A stretch of 11,991 nt of DNA from assembly GCA_937892955.1 (NCBI GenBank), contig CALBKH010000009.1:1-11991 (forward strand), in the 5' to 3' direction. The notes under the pieces were generated by a model. It worked only from the letters and a program-made list of their open reading frames with translations, did not search any database and had not been told where the DNA came from. Both the position numbers and the translations under genes were made by a program. Of the stretch, positions 1-10,223 are shown in pieces (position 1 is the stretch's first letter; each line of letters opens with the position of its first letter). Source of the DNA: an uncultured Alphaproteobacteria bacterium. Lineage in GTDB: Bacteria > Pseudomonadota > Alphaproteobacteria > Rhizobiales > Ancalomicrobiaceae.

Positions 1-25
1 TAGTGGTCCAAGCGCAGCGTCCCAA

Positions 26-46
26 ACCTCCGCCTCTGGCGGAGGT
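26..46 (-). terminator. Hairpin downstream of the P1 peptidase gene, possible terminator
   Basis: Positions 26-34 and 38-46 form a perfect 9-bp inverted repeat (ACCTCCGCC / GGCGGAGGT) around a 3-base loop. Read on the minus strand it lies about 60 nt past the stop codon of the peptidase gene, and its 3' arm runs into TTTGGG, so the U-run is short. A second, smaller repeat (TCGGCC / GGCCGA, 84-89 and 95-100) sits directly after the stop. The hairpin is seen; the terminator role is inferred, because the T-tract is poor. Confidence 0.45.
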
Positions 47-103
47 CAATGACTTTCAGGCTCGATTCCGGCCCGACCCGGCGTCGGCCGGCCGGGCCGA
101 ACA

Positions 104-1165
104 TCACTCGCCCTCGGCGAAGAGCGCGGCGAGGCGGGCGCGGTCGATGCCCGGGCAGATCCGCCCCGGCGGTTTCACCGTCGGCGTGTCCTCGCCGGCG
201 ACGATGGCGTTGACCACCGCCTCCTCCACCGCTTCGACGGTGCCGAGATGGAGCGGATCGATGCGGTCGCCGTCGAGGGCGACACTTTCGACGAACGCTC
301 CCGGTTGCGCCGTCCCGACCGGCGCGACCGAGAAGGCGAGGAAGATGTCGCCGGAGCTGTTGCCGCCGGGCGTGCCGCCGCGGCCGACGCCGAGCGCCGC
401 CCGCCGAGCGAGGTGGCGCAGCGACAGCGGCGTCAGCGGCGCATCGGTGGCGACGACGACGATGATCGACCCCTGCTCGCGGTCGCGGAAGCTCCCTTCC
501 GGCATCAGCCGGCCGACCGGCTTGCCGAGCACCTGGAACCACGGCCGGATGCCGTGATTGGCCTGGACGAGACAGCCGACCGTCCAGGTCCGCCCGTCGA
601 TTTCCACCAGCCGCGACGCCGTGCCGGTGCCGGCCTTGAACTCGTAGGCGATCATGCCGTTGCCGCCGCCGACCGAGCCCTCGGCGACCGGCCCGCCCGC
701 CGCCGCCTCGATCGCCGCGATCGCGTGCTCGGGCGTGACGTGCAGGGCGTTGATGTCGTTGAGCACCCCGTCATAGGTCTCCGCCACCACCGGCATCGCC
801 CAGGCGTCCCCGGCGAAATGGTCGGCATAGGCGTCGATCATCCAGCGTGTCGCGCCGTGATGCGCCGCCCCGATCCCGTGGGTGTTGGTGATCAGCACCG
901 GGCCGATGAACCGGCCGGCGTCGTCGATCCAGTGGGTGCCGGTCATCTCGCCGTTGCCGTTGAGGGCGAAGTGCCCGGCGGCGACCGGTTCCGGCCGACC
1001 ATGGTCGCGCCGCGGCCGGATCGCCGTGACGCCGGTGCGCATCTTCTTCGCCGGGTCGGTCAGCGTCGTGAAGCCGACGGAGACCCCGGCGACGTCGGTG
1101 ATGGCGTTGAACGGGCCGGGCCGGCCGGGGAACGGCAGGCCGAGATCGCGGGCGCGTGGGGTCAT
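104..1165 (-). CDS. P1 family peptidase (DmpA/BapA-like aminopeptidase)
   Basis: A 353-residue protein of the DmpA/BapA family (peptidase S58, N-terminal nucleophile fold). Members cut themselves into alpha and beta chains and then remove N-terminal residues from small peptides, D-amino-acid amides or beta-peptides. The family signature GGNSSGDIF is at residues 267-275. By alignment with the family, self-cleavage should fall just before Ser270, which then becomes the nucleophile; the exact bond is inferred. Other family blocks are the ITDVAGVSVG start (residues 22-31), the ITNTHGIGAAHHG stretch (92-104) and GSVGGGNGM (163-171). Length is close to that of DmpA (about 375). No signal peptide is seen, so a cytoplasmic enzyme is likely. 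The ATG has a good ribosome site (GGCGAGGAG, 5 nt away). It lies 112 nt downstream of recQ on the same strand and may be read through from it. The substrate cannot be told from sequence. Confidence 0.93.
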   Translation of the reverse strand: MTPRARDLGLPFPGRPGPFNAITDVAGVSVGFTTLTDPAKKMRTGVTAIRPRRDHGRPEPVAAGHFALNGNGEMTGTHWIDDAGRFIGPVLITNTHGIGAAHHGATRWMIDAYADHFAGDAWAMPVVAETYDGVLNDINALHVTPEHAIAAIEAAAGGPVAEGSVGGGNGMIAYEFKAGTGTASRLVEIDGRTWTVGCLVQANHGIRPWFQVLGKPVGRLMPEGSFRDREQGSIIVVVATDAPLTPLSLRHLARRAALGVGRGGTPGGNSSGDIFLAFSVAPVGTAQPGAFVESVALDGDRIDPLHLGTVEAVEEAVVNAIVAGEDTPTVKPPGRICPGIDRARLAALFAEGE

Positions 1166-1277
1166 GCGAACTCCTCGCCGTCGAGCGGTCCGACGGCATC
1201 GGGGATGGGACGCGGTCGCCGATCGAACCGCCGCCGCGTTCCTTCCTACACCGGAGCCGGCGCGCTCAGAAGCGGCC

Positions 1278-3137
<1,860 letters not shown>

Positions 3138-3143
3138 GGCGGG

Positions 3144-3149
3144 TCTCCT
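3144..3149 (-). promoter_or_regulatory. Ribosome binding site that sets the recQ start
   Basis: On the minus strand AGGAGA lies 6 nt before the GTG at 3137. No comparable site precedes the TTG at 3191, so this decides between the two possible starts. Confidence 0.7.
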
Positions 3150-3161
3150 GAGGCTCGACGA

Positions 3162-3191
3162 GGCGTAGCGGCCGGAGGGGGAGGGCGTCAA
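3162..3191 (-). promoter_or_regulatory. Possible recQ promoter
   Basis: On the minus strand TTGACG (3191-3186) is followed after 18 nt by TACGCC (3167-3162). The -35 is good (5 of 6) and the -10 is poor. A start site here would give a recQ leader of about 20 nt. It is the best candidate seen in the 193-nt gap between recQ and the MFS gene, but it is weak. Confidence 0.3.
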
Positions 3192-3330
3192 CCGGCGAGG
3201 AAGAGGGGCGTAGGGGGAGATGGTTCGAGGCCACCCGATCGATCATCGCCACGCATCGCTGCCATGAGCGCTATTCGTTTGAAAGGCCGCAGGCCGTCGG
3301 CCACTGTGCCGGCGAGGGGAAAGGGCGGAC

Positions 3331-4482
3331 ATGACCAGACGCGAGCGGACGATCATCCTGGCGCGCGGCGCCGCGACGCTGCTCGTCGCCATGGGCCTCG
3401 GCCGCTTCGCCTTCACCGCGCTCCTGCCCGCCATGCAGACGGCGACCGGCTTCACCGACGCCGACGCCGGTCTGATGGCCTCGCTCAATCTCGCCGGCTA
3501 CCTCGCCGGCGTCTTTCTCGCCGGGCGGACCTCGGCGGCGATTCGGCCGCTTCTCTTCCGCCTCGCTCTGGTGGTGGCGATCGTCTGCATCGCCGGTATG
3601 GGTCTGACCCTCGGCCTGTGGTTCTGGGATCTGCTGCGGCTGGCCGCCGGCATCTCCTCCGGCTTCCTCTTCGTCCTCGGCACCGCCTTCGTCTACGAAC
3701 GTGGCGCCGCCACCGGGCCGACCGGAACGGCGCTGCACTTCGCCGGCGTCGGCAGCGGCATCGCGCTGACCGGCCTCACCGCCCAGTTCGTGCCCGACTG
3801 GCAGGCGGCCTGGATCTTCCTCGGCATCGTCGCGGTGGTCCTCGCCTGGCCGGCGGCCGGCGTGCCGGGCGAGGGGCCGCGCCGTGGGCAGGCCGCTGCG
3901 CCCGCCGCGCCGCGCATGCGCTGGACGTCGGCCTTCGCGCTGCTGGTCGTCGCCTATGCGCTGGAAGGCCTCGGCTACATCGTCACCGGCACCTTCCTCG
4001 TCGCCATCCTGCACCGCCTGCCCGAGACGGCGCATCTCGCGCCTCTCGCCTGGGTGCTCGCCGGCCTCGCCGGCATTCCCTCTCCGCTGATCTGGACCCG
4101 CATCGCCCACCGCTTCGGCGCCTGGGGTTCGCTGACGGCGGCCTATGTCGTGCAGGCGGTCGGCATCTTCGCCGCGCTGACCGGTTCGCCCGCCGCCGCG
4201 CTCTTCTCCGCCGTCTCCTACGGCTTCACCTTCATCGGCATCACCGGCGTCTCCGTCGCTCTCGCCGCCCGCCTGCAGCCGGGCGCGACGGCGCGCGCCA
4301 CCGCCTTCATCACCATCGGTTACGGCATCGGCCAGGTGATCGGCCCCTGGGCCGCCGGTCTGGTGGCGACCGGGTCGTCGGGCTTCGCCCTGCCGCTGAT
4401 CGGCGCCGGCACGGTGGTCACCGCGTCGGCGCTGCTCTCCGCGGTGGGGCACGTCGTGGCGAAGCGCGCCGACGCGTCGTGA
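3331..4482 (+). CDS. YbfB/YjiJ family MFS transporter
   Basis: A 383-residue inner-membrane transporter of the major facilitator superfamily. Hydrophobic segments run along the whole chain and are broken by one hydrophilic central loop (about residues 178-197, rich in Pro, Arg and Ala), which fits two bundles of six helices. Two stretches point to the YbfB/YjiJ subgroup: GLGRFAFTALLPAMQ in the first helix (22-36), and EGLGYIVTGTF at the start of the second half (212-222). The substrates of this subgroup are largely unknown, so none is assigned. The ATG is preceded by a purine-rich GAGGGGAAAGGGCGGA stretch serving as ribosome site. The gene is divergent from recQ and ends 15 nt before the end of the convergent alkB, leaving no room for a separate terminator. 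Confidence 0.92.
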   Translation: MTRRERTIILARGAATLLVAMGLGRFAFTALLPAMQTATGFTDADAGLMASLNLAGYLAGVFLAGRTSAAIRPLLFRLALVVAIVCIAGMGLTLGLWFWDLLRLAAGISSGFLFVLGTAFVYERGAATGPTGTALHFAGVGSGIALTGLTAQFVPDWQAAWIFLGIVAVVLAWPAAGVPGEGPRRGQAAAPAAPRMRWTSAFALLVVAYALEGLGYIVTGTFLVAILHRLPETAHLAPLAWVLAGLAGIPSPLIWTRIAHRFGAWGSLTAAYVVQAVGIFAALTGSPAAALFSAVSYGFTFIGITGVSVALAARLQPGATARATAFITIGYGIGQVIGPWAAGLVATGSSGFALPLIGAGTVVTASALLSAVGHVVAKRADAS

Positions 4483-4497
4483 CGGACGCATGGCCGA

Positions 4498-5112
4498 TCA
4501 CGCCGCCTTCGTCACCCGTCGCAGCGTCAGATTGATTCGCCCGCCGCCGGCGAGCAGCGTCGAGGTGCCCGGCAGGATGCGGTCGACGCCGTGGAAGGCG
4601 AGGCGCGCCGGACCGGAGAGCACCAAAACGTCGCCCGAGGCGAGCGGGAAGGACCGCGTCGGATCGCCGCGCTCGACCCCGCCGAGACGGAAGCGGCAGG
4701 TGTCGCCGAGCGACACCGACAGCAGCGGCGCGGCGAAGTCCTCCTCGTCGCGATCCTGATGCAGTCCCATCTTGGCTTCGGGACCATAGAAGTTGACGAG
4801 ACAGGCCTCGGGCCGCTGCGGATGGTCGGTCACATCGTCCCAGAGGTCGAGAAGTCGCGCAGGAATCGGCGGCCACGGCCTCCCCGTCACCGGATGGGTC
4901 GGTTGATAGCGATAGCCGGCGCGATCCGACACCCAGCCGAGCGGCCCGCAATTCGTCATGCGCACGCTGAACGGTTTGCCGGTCCGCGGCATCACCGGCA
5001 CGAACAACGGCGCCTCGCGCACCACCTCGCGCAGCTCGGCGACCAGCCTCTCCTGGGTGGAGCGGTCGAGCCGGCCGGAAAGGAGGCGCACGCCGGGCGC
5101 GATTTCTGGCAT
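4498..5112 (-). CDS. alkB: AlkB-type 2-oxoglutarate/Fe(II)-dependent nucleic-acid dioxygenase
   Basis: A 204-residue protein of the AlkB family, which oxidatively removes alkyl groups (such as 1-methyladenine and 3-methylcytosine) from DNA and RNA using Fe(II), O2 and 2-oxoglutarate. The iron ligands are visible as the HQD pair H118/D120 in LVNFYGPEAKMGLHQDRDE and H174 in LAFHGVDR. The 2-oxoglutarate-binding arginines fall at R192 and R198 in GGRINLTLRR, spaced as in E. coli AlkB (R204/R210). The nucleotide-recognition lid lies in the region around RMTNCGPLGWVSDRAGY (51-67). Length is close to that of E. coli AlkB (216). The start is uncertain: ATG at 5112 is used here, but an in-frame TTG at 5121 is inside a 9-bp tandem duplication, and neither has a strong ribosome site. 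No Ada-like gene is nearby. Confidence 0.95.
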   Translation of the reverse strand: MPEIAPGVRLLSGRLDRSTQERLVAELREVVREAPLFVPVMPRTGKPFSVRMTNCGPLGWVSDRAGYRYQPTHPVTGRPWPPIPARLLDLWDDVTDHPQRPEACLVNFYGPEAKMGLHQDRDEEDFAAPLLSVSLGDTCRFRLGGVERGDPTRSFPLASGDVLVLSGPARLAFHGVDRILPGTSTLLAGGGRINLTLRRVTKAA

Positions 5113-5149
5113 TTCTGGCAATCTTCGGTTCGCAGATCGTGTCGTCGAG

Positions 5150-5177
5150 TTGCGCTATGAATCGGTCCACATAACGA
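5150..5177 (+). promoter_or_regulatory. Weak promoter-like site before the VOC gene
   Basis: TTGCGC (5150-5155), a 16-nt spacer and TAACGA (5172-5177) lie in the 82-nt gap between the divergent alkB and VOC genes. Both boxes match the sigma-70 consensus only partly. The site is listed because the gap must hold promoters for both directions and nothing better is seen. Confidence 0.2.
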
Positions 5178-5194
5178 GAACGAAGAGACTTCGG

Positions 5195-5572
5195 ATGGCA
5201 CGTCACGGCATCATCGTCTGGAACGAACTCACCACCTCGGATCTCGAACGCGCCAAGGCGTTCTATGCGGCCACCATGGGATGGGCCTACGAGGACATCG
5301 TCACTCCGGCGGGACCCTACACCCTGGCGCGCCTGCCCGACCAGCCTCGTCCTGTCGCCGGCCTGATAACCTGGCCGCCCGGCGAAGACGACGCCGACGA
5401 TTGGTTTCCCTATGCCGGCGTCGACGACATCGAAGCGGCGGTCGCTGCGGCCGAGGCGGCCGGCGGGCACTCCGATCCGATCTTCGAGGTGCCCGGTGTC
5501 GGTCGTTTCGCCGTCCTCACCGATCCGAACGGCGCGACGCTCGGACTGATGCAGCGCTTCGCCGACGCCTGA
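5195..5572 (+). CDS. VOC family protein (glyoxalase/bleomycin-resistance fold)
   Basis: A 125-residue single-domain protein of the vicinal oxygen chelate fold, here two beta-alpha-beta-beta-beta modules. The first module opens with IIVWNELTTSDLERAKAFYAA (residues 6-26), typical of the group that resembles the repeat units of SgaA and the CFP30B antigen. The second includes VDDIEAAVAAAEAAGG (76-91) and ends with FAVLTDPNGATLGLMQ (105-120), the usual last strands of the fold. Family members range from lyases and dioxygenases to binding proteins; the activity is not predictable here, and the usual metal ligands are not obvious. An upstream reading frame is open to 4958, but the start at 5195 is supported by a purine stretch (GAAGAGA) and by the start of the fold. 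The gene is convergent with the next one, with 9 nt between the stops. Confidence 0.88.
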   Translation: MARHGIIVWNELTTSDLERAKAFYAATMGWAYEDIVTPAGPYTLARLPDQPRPVAGLITWPPGEDDADDWFPYAGVDDIEAAVAAAEAAGGHSDPIFEVPGVGRFAVLTDPNGATLGLMQRFADA

Positions 5573-5581
5573 ACCGGGGCG

Positions 5582-5956
5582 TCAGTCGCCGTCGCCACTC
5601 CCATCGCCGTCGCCGAAGCCGAGAAGCCCGAAGATCGAGCCGTCTTCGTCGCGGGCGCGCCGTTCCGATTCGGGCGTCGCGCGCTCCCACACCCGCGCCA
5701 CGTCGAAGAACGCCGGCAGGACCGCCGAGCCGGTGGCGAAGAGGGCGAGGAAGAGGCCGAAGTCCGCCGCGAAGCCGAGCACCGATCCGGGTGCGGCGTC
5801 GATGCGCCCGGCAGGATCGATCAGATCGGTCGCGACCACGCCGACGAGGGCCGCCGTCGCGATCACCATCGCCATGAACAGAAGCGACCGCGCCGGCGCC
5901 GGCCCGCCGGCTGCGCCACTCGGGGCGCGGAATTTCGAGATCACCGGCTGCGCCAT
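5582..5956 (-). CDS. Hypothetical two-helix membrane protein with Asp-Gly tail
   Basis: A 124-residue protein that I do not recognise. Residues 1-24 are polar and Pro/Ala-rich. Two hydrophobic segments follow, at about 25-46 and 60-84, joined by a short loop with acidic residues. Residues 85-110 are charged (RVWERATPESERRARDEDG), and the protein ends in GFGDGDGSGDGD. The tail looks like the first half of an EF-hand loop (D-x-D-x-S-G) but lacks the rest, so calcium binding is only a guess. The ATG at 5956 has a good ribosome site (AGAGGA, 9 nt upstream), and codon use is like its neighbours, which supports a real gene. It is divergent from dnaK, and the 5957-6049 gap must hold its promoter; none was clear. 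Confidence 0.7.
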   Translation of the reverse strand: MAQPVISKFRAPSGAAGGPAPARSLLFMAMVIATAALVGVVATDLIDPAGRIDAAPGSVLGFAADFGLFLALFATGSAVLPAFFDVARVWERATPESERRARDEDGSIFGLLGFGDGDGSGDGD

Positions 5957-6049
5957 ACGTCGAGGTCCTCTCGCCGACTCGGAGCGGTACGGCCGCCGAT
6001 CCGGTTCCGCGACGATCCTACCGGCACGAGATTACCGCGGAGTTCCCTC

Positions 6050-6079
6050 CTTGCGGCCCCGATTGCCCCCTCTTATATA
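6050..6079 (+). promoter_or_regulatory. dnaK heat-shock (sigma-32) promoter, overlapping a sigma-70-like one
   Basis: CTTG (6050-6053), an 18-nt spacer and CTTATAT (6072-6078) fit the published alphaproteobacterial heat-shock consensus CTTG-N17/18-CYTATNT. In the same bases TTGCGG (6051-6056), 17 nt and TATATA (6074-6079) make a fair sigma-70 promoter, which could give basal expression. Transcription would start near 6085, about 148 nt before the dnaK ATG. No CIRCE element (HrcA site) is present, which agrees with sigma-32 control. Confidence 0.75.
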
Positions 6080-6100
6080 CCCCGGCGAAGCGCTTTCCGG

Positions 6101-6212
6101 CCCGCGCGGCGGGACGGGAGCCACCACGAAACACGGTTCAACCGCCGGGTCCCGGAGCGGGGCCCGCAAGGGGGTCGTGAACGGAACGCTCGTCACGAGG
6201 TCCGGACGACCT
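6101..6212 (+). other. Structured dnaK 5' leader (consecutive hairpins)
   Basis: Four inverted repeats follow each other in the predicted leader: CCCGC/GCGGG (6101-6113, 3-nt loop); a 9-bp stem with one G-U pair around a GAG loop (6146-6154 with 6158-6166); TCGTGA/TCACGA (6175-6180 with 6193-6198); and GGTC/GACC (6199-6202 with 6208-6211). GCTTTCC at 6092-6098 could pair with the ribosome site GGAGAAGC (6222-6229), leaving A6224 bulged. The pairings are read by eye; any regulatory role is inferred. Confidence 0.4.
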
Positions 6213-6232
6213 GCCACTCGAGGAGAAGCATC

Positions 6233-8149
<1,917 letters not shown>

Positions 8150-8167
8150 TCCGGTGCTTCTCCAGTG

Positions 8168-8209
8168 ATGCGTGCGACCCGGTGTGACCCACACCGGGTC
8201 GCACCGCAT
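8168..8209 (+). other. Very strong hairpin between dnaK and dnaJ
   Basis: Positions 8172-8186 and 8190-8204 are a perfect 15-bp inverted repeat around the loop ACC. With one bulged base (C8204 or C8205) the stem extends through ATGCG/CGCAT to 8168 and 8209, about 20 bp in all. It starts 18 nt after the dnaK stop. No T-run follows, so a plain intrinsic terminator is unlikely. It may instead protect the dnaK mRNA end, cause partial termination, or set the DnaK:DnaJ ratio. The structure is seen; the role is inferred. Confidence 0.75.
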
Positions 8210-8244
8210 GAAGGCCCCCGCCCGGACGAGGATCGGACCCGACC

Positions 8245-9381
8245 ATGGCCAAGCGCGACTACTACGAGGTCCTCGGGGTCTCGAAGACCGCCGACGAGAA
8301 GGAGCTGAAGAGCGCCTTCCGCAAACTCGCCATGCAGTTCCACCCGGACCGCAATCCCGGCAATGCCGAGGCCGAGGCCAAGTTCAAGGAAATCAACGAG
8401 GCCTACGACGTCCTCAAGGACGACCAGAAGCGCGCCGCCTACGACCGCTTCGGCCACGCCGCCTTCGAGAACGGCATGGGCGGTGGTGGCGGCGCCGGCT
8501 TCAACGGCGACTTCGCCCAGACCATGTCGGACATCTTCGAGAACTTCTTCGGCGGCGATTTCGGCGGCCGCGGACGGTCCTCGGGTGGTCGCGAGCGCGG
8601 TGCCGACCTGCGCTACAACATGGAGATCACCCTCGAGGAGGCCTACACCGGCAAGAAGGTCGAGATCCGCGTCCCGACCACCGTCTCCTGCGAGGCCTGC
8701 ACCGGCACCGGCGCCGCGCCCGGCACCTCGGCTCAGGCCTGCCGCACCTGCGGTGGCCTCGGCCGCGTCCGCGCCGTCCAGGGCTTCTTCACCATCGAGC
8801 GCACCTGCCCGACCTGCCAGGGCCGCGGCCAGGTCATCCCCGATCCCTGCAAGAAGTGCGGCGGTTCCGGCCAGACGGCGACCGAGAAGACCCTCGAAGT
8901 GGCGATCCCCGCCGGCATCGAGGAAGGCACCCGCATCCGTGTCGCCGGCGAGGGCGAAGCCGGCGCCCGCGGCGGCCCGTCGGGCGACCTCTACATCTTC
9001 ATCTCGATCAAGCCGCACGCCTTCTTCCAGCGCGACGGCGCAGACGTCTACTGCCGGGTGCCGATCTCGTTGACGACCGCGGCGCTCGGTGGCCAGTTCG
9101 ACGTGCCCACCCTGTCGGGCGAGAAGACCAAGGTGAAGGTCCCCGAGGGCACCCAGTCGGGCAAGCAGTTCCGCCTCAGGGCCAAGGGCATGCCGGTGAT
9201 GCGGACCCACGGCCACGGCGACATGTACATCCAGGTGACGGTCGAGACGCCGCGCAATCTGACCAGGAGGCAGCGCGAGCTGCTCGAGGAGTTCGAGAAG
9301 GAATCGAACGGCACCACCCATCCCGAATCCGAGGGCTTCTTCTCCAAGGTGCGGGATTTCTTCGACAATCTGGGAAATTGA
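8245..9381 (+). CDS. dnaJ: Chaperone DnaJ (Hsp40)
   Basis: A complete 378-residue type I DnaJ, the co-chaperone that brings clients to DnaK and stimulates its ATPase. The J domain (about 1-70) carries the invariant HPD at 33-35. A Gly/Phe-rich linker follows (78-115). Four zinc-binding CxxCxGxG repeats start at C149, C166, C188 and C202. Then come the two C-terminal substrate-binding beta domains, with GDLYIFISIKPHAFFQRDGADV (247-268), and a short dimerisation tail. All key residues are present. The ATG at 8245 follows CGAGGA at a rather long spacing of about 12 nt, which may mean weaker translation than dnaK. The gene is presumably co-transcribed with dnaK through the intergenic hairpin. Confidence 0.99.
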   Translation: MAKRDYYEVLGVSKTADEKELKSAFRKLAMQFHPDRNPGNAEAEAKFKEINEAYDVLKDDQKRAAYDRFGHAAFENGMGGGGGAGFNGDFAQTMSDIFENFFGGDFGGRGRSSGGRERGADLRYNMEITLEEAYTGKKVEIRVPTTVSCEACTGTGAAPGTSAQACRTCGGLGRVRAVQGFFTIERTCPTCQGRGQVIPDPCKKCGGSGQTATEKTLEVAIPAGIEEGTRIRVAGEGEAGARGGPSGDLYIFISIKPHAFFQRDGADVYCRVPISLTTAALGGQFDVPTLSGEKTKVKVPEGTQSGKQFRLRAKGMPVMRTHGHGDMYIQVTVETPRNLTRRQRELLEEFEKESNGTTHPESEGFFSKVRDFFDNLGN

Positions 9382-9417
9382 AGCCTTTCGACCGTCCCTG
9401 CGTGTTGCGGTCGCACC

Positions 9418-9433
9418 GGGTCCGGAAGGGCCC
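9418..9433 (+). terminator. Possible terminator hairpin after dnaJ
   Basis: GGGTCC (9418-9423) pairs with GGGCCC (9428-9433), with one G-U pair, around a GGAA (GNRA-type) tetraloop, 36 nt after the dnaJ stop. Only scattered T residues follow (GTCTCGGCTCTT), so termination would be imperfect. It would separate the heat-shock dnaKJ unit from the lipid and pyrimidine genes downstream. Confidence 0.35.
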
Positions 9434-9446
9434 CGTCTCGGCTCTT

Positions 9447-9458
9447 GGACATTTGTCC
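9447..9458. other. Short palindrome upstream of pmtA
   Basis: GGACA-TT-TGTCC is a perfect 5+2+5 inverted repeat about 80 nt before the pmtA start. It overlaps promoter-like bases: TTGTCC (9453-9458), 16 nt, CGTAAT (9475-9480). It could be a small operator or chance; nothing ties it to a known regulator. Confidence 0.2.
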
Positions 9459-9537
9459 GGCAGACCCGTGACATCGTAATGTCGCCGCCGGCCGACAGGA
9501 TGCGTCGGCGAACGAACGAGACCCACCGGAGCCGATG

Positions 9538-10152
9538 ATGGGACGCCCCGAGAAGCGCATCGATACCGACGAGTTGCGCCACAAGGTTCTGGACGAGGTC
9601 CGCTTTCTCAAGAACTGGCTCGACAAGCCGCTGATGACCGGCGCGGTGGCGCCGTCGAGCCCGGCGCTCGCCAAGCTGATGGCCTCGCACGTCGATCCGG
9701 CCGTCCCCGGTCTGGTGGTCGAACTCGGCCCCGGCACCGGCGTCGTCACCCAGGCGCTGGTCGATCGCGGCATCGCCGCCGATCGCATCGCCGCCATCGA
9801 ATACAACCCCGACTTCTGCAAGCTGCTGCGCAACCGCTTCCCCGGCGTCCACTTCGTCCACGGTGACGCCTACCGCATGCGCCACACGCTCGGCGATCTC
9901 GTCACCGGCCGCGACGCGCCGGTGGCCGCCGTGGTGTCGAGCCTGCCGCTCTTCACCAAGCCGCTGCCCGAGCGCGCCCGCCTGCTCGAGGAATGCTTCG
10001 ACCTGATGCCGCCCGGCGCGCCCTTCATCCAGTTCTCCTATGCGCTGGTGCCGCCGGTCCCCCACGGTGCCGGCCGCTTCGAGATCGAGCGCACCGGCTG
10101 GGTGGTGATGAACCTGCCGCCGGCCCGGGTGTGGATCTATCGCCGGCCCTGA
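9538..10152 (+). CDS. pmtA: Phospholipid N-methyltransferase PmtA
   Basis: A 204-residue class I S-adenosylmethionine methyltransferase of the rhizobial PmtA group, which methylates phosphatidylethanolamine stepwise to phosphatidylcholine at the inner face of the membrane. Seen: an N-terminal amphipathic stretch, FLKNWLDKPLMTGAVAPSS (22-40), typical of this group; the SAM-binding motif VVELGPGTGVVTQAL (60-74); the acidic second motif with AIEYNP (86-91); FVHGDA (106-111); and VVSSLPLF (131-138). The whole resembles the rRNA adenine dimethylase fold, but the length (about 200) and the N-terminal block favour PmtA. Two ATGs lie side by side. The second (9538) is used here because GGAG (9528-9531) is 6 nt from it and only 3 nt from the first (9535). 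It is flanked by dnaJ and pyrF and does not obviously share a function with them. Confidence 0.9.
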   Translation: MGRPEKRIDTDELRHKVLDEVRFLKNWLDKPLMTGAVAPSSPALAKLMASHVDPAVPGLVVELGPGTGVVTQALVDRGIAADRIAAIEYNPDFCKLLRNRFPGVHFVHGDAYRMRHTLGDLVTGRDAPVAAVVSSLPLFTKPLPERARLLEECFDLMPPGAPFIQFSYALVPPVPHGAGRFEIERTGWVVMNLPPARVWIYRRP

Positions 10153-10165
10153 CGGGACCGGCGAC

Positions 10166-10194
10166 TTGCGGTGCCGCGCCGGCGGGCGTAGATC
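10166..10194 (+). promoter_or_regulatory. Weak promoter-like site before pyrF
   Basis: TTGCGG (10166-10171), a 17-nt spacer and TAGATC (10189-10194) lie in the 71-nt gap before pyrF. The spacing is ideal and the boxes are partial matches. It could give pyrF its own transcript in addition to read-through from pmtA. Confidence 0.3.
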
Positions 10195-10223
10195 GACCTC
10201 GTGATCGCTCGAGGACCCACGCC

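Noticed and set aside
6100..6232. A CIRCE (HrcA) operator before dnaK
   Set aside because: Inverted repeats are present, but none has the TTAGCACTC/GAGTGCTAA arms; they are GC-rich leader hairpins.
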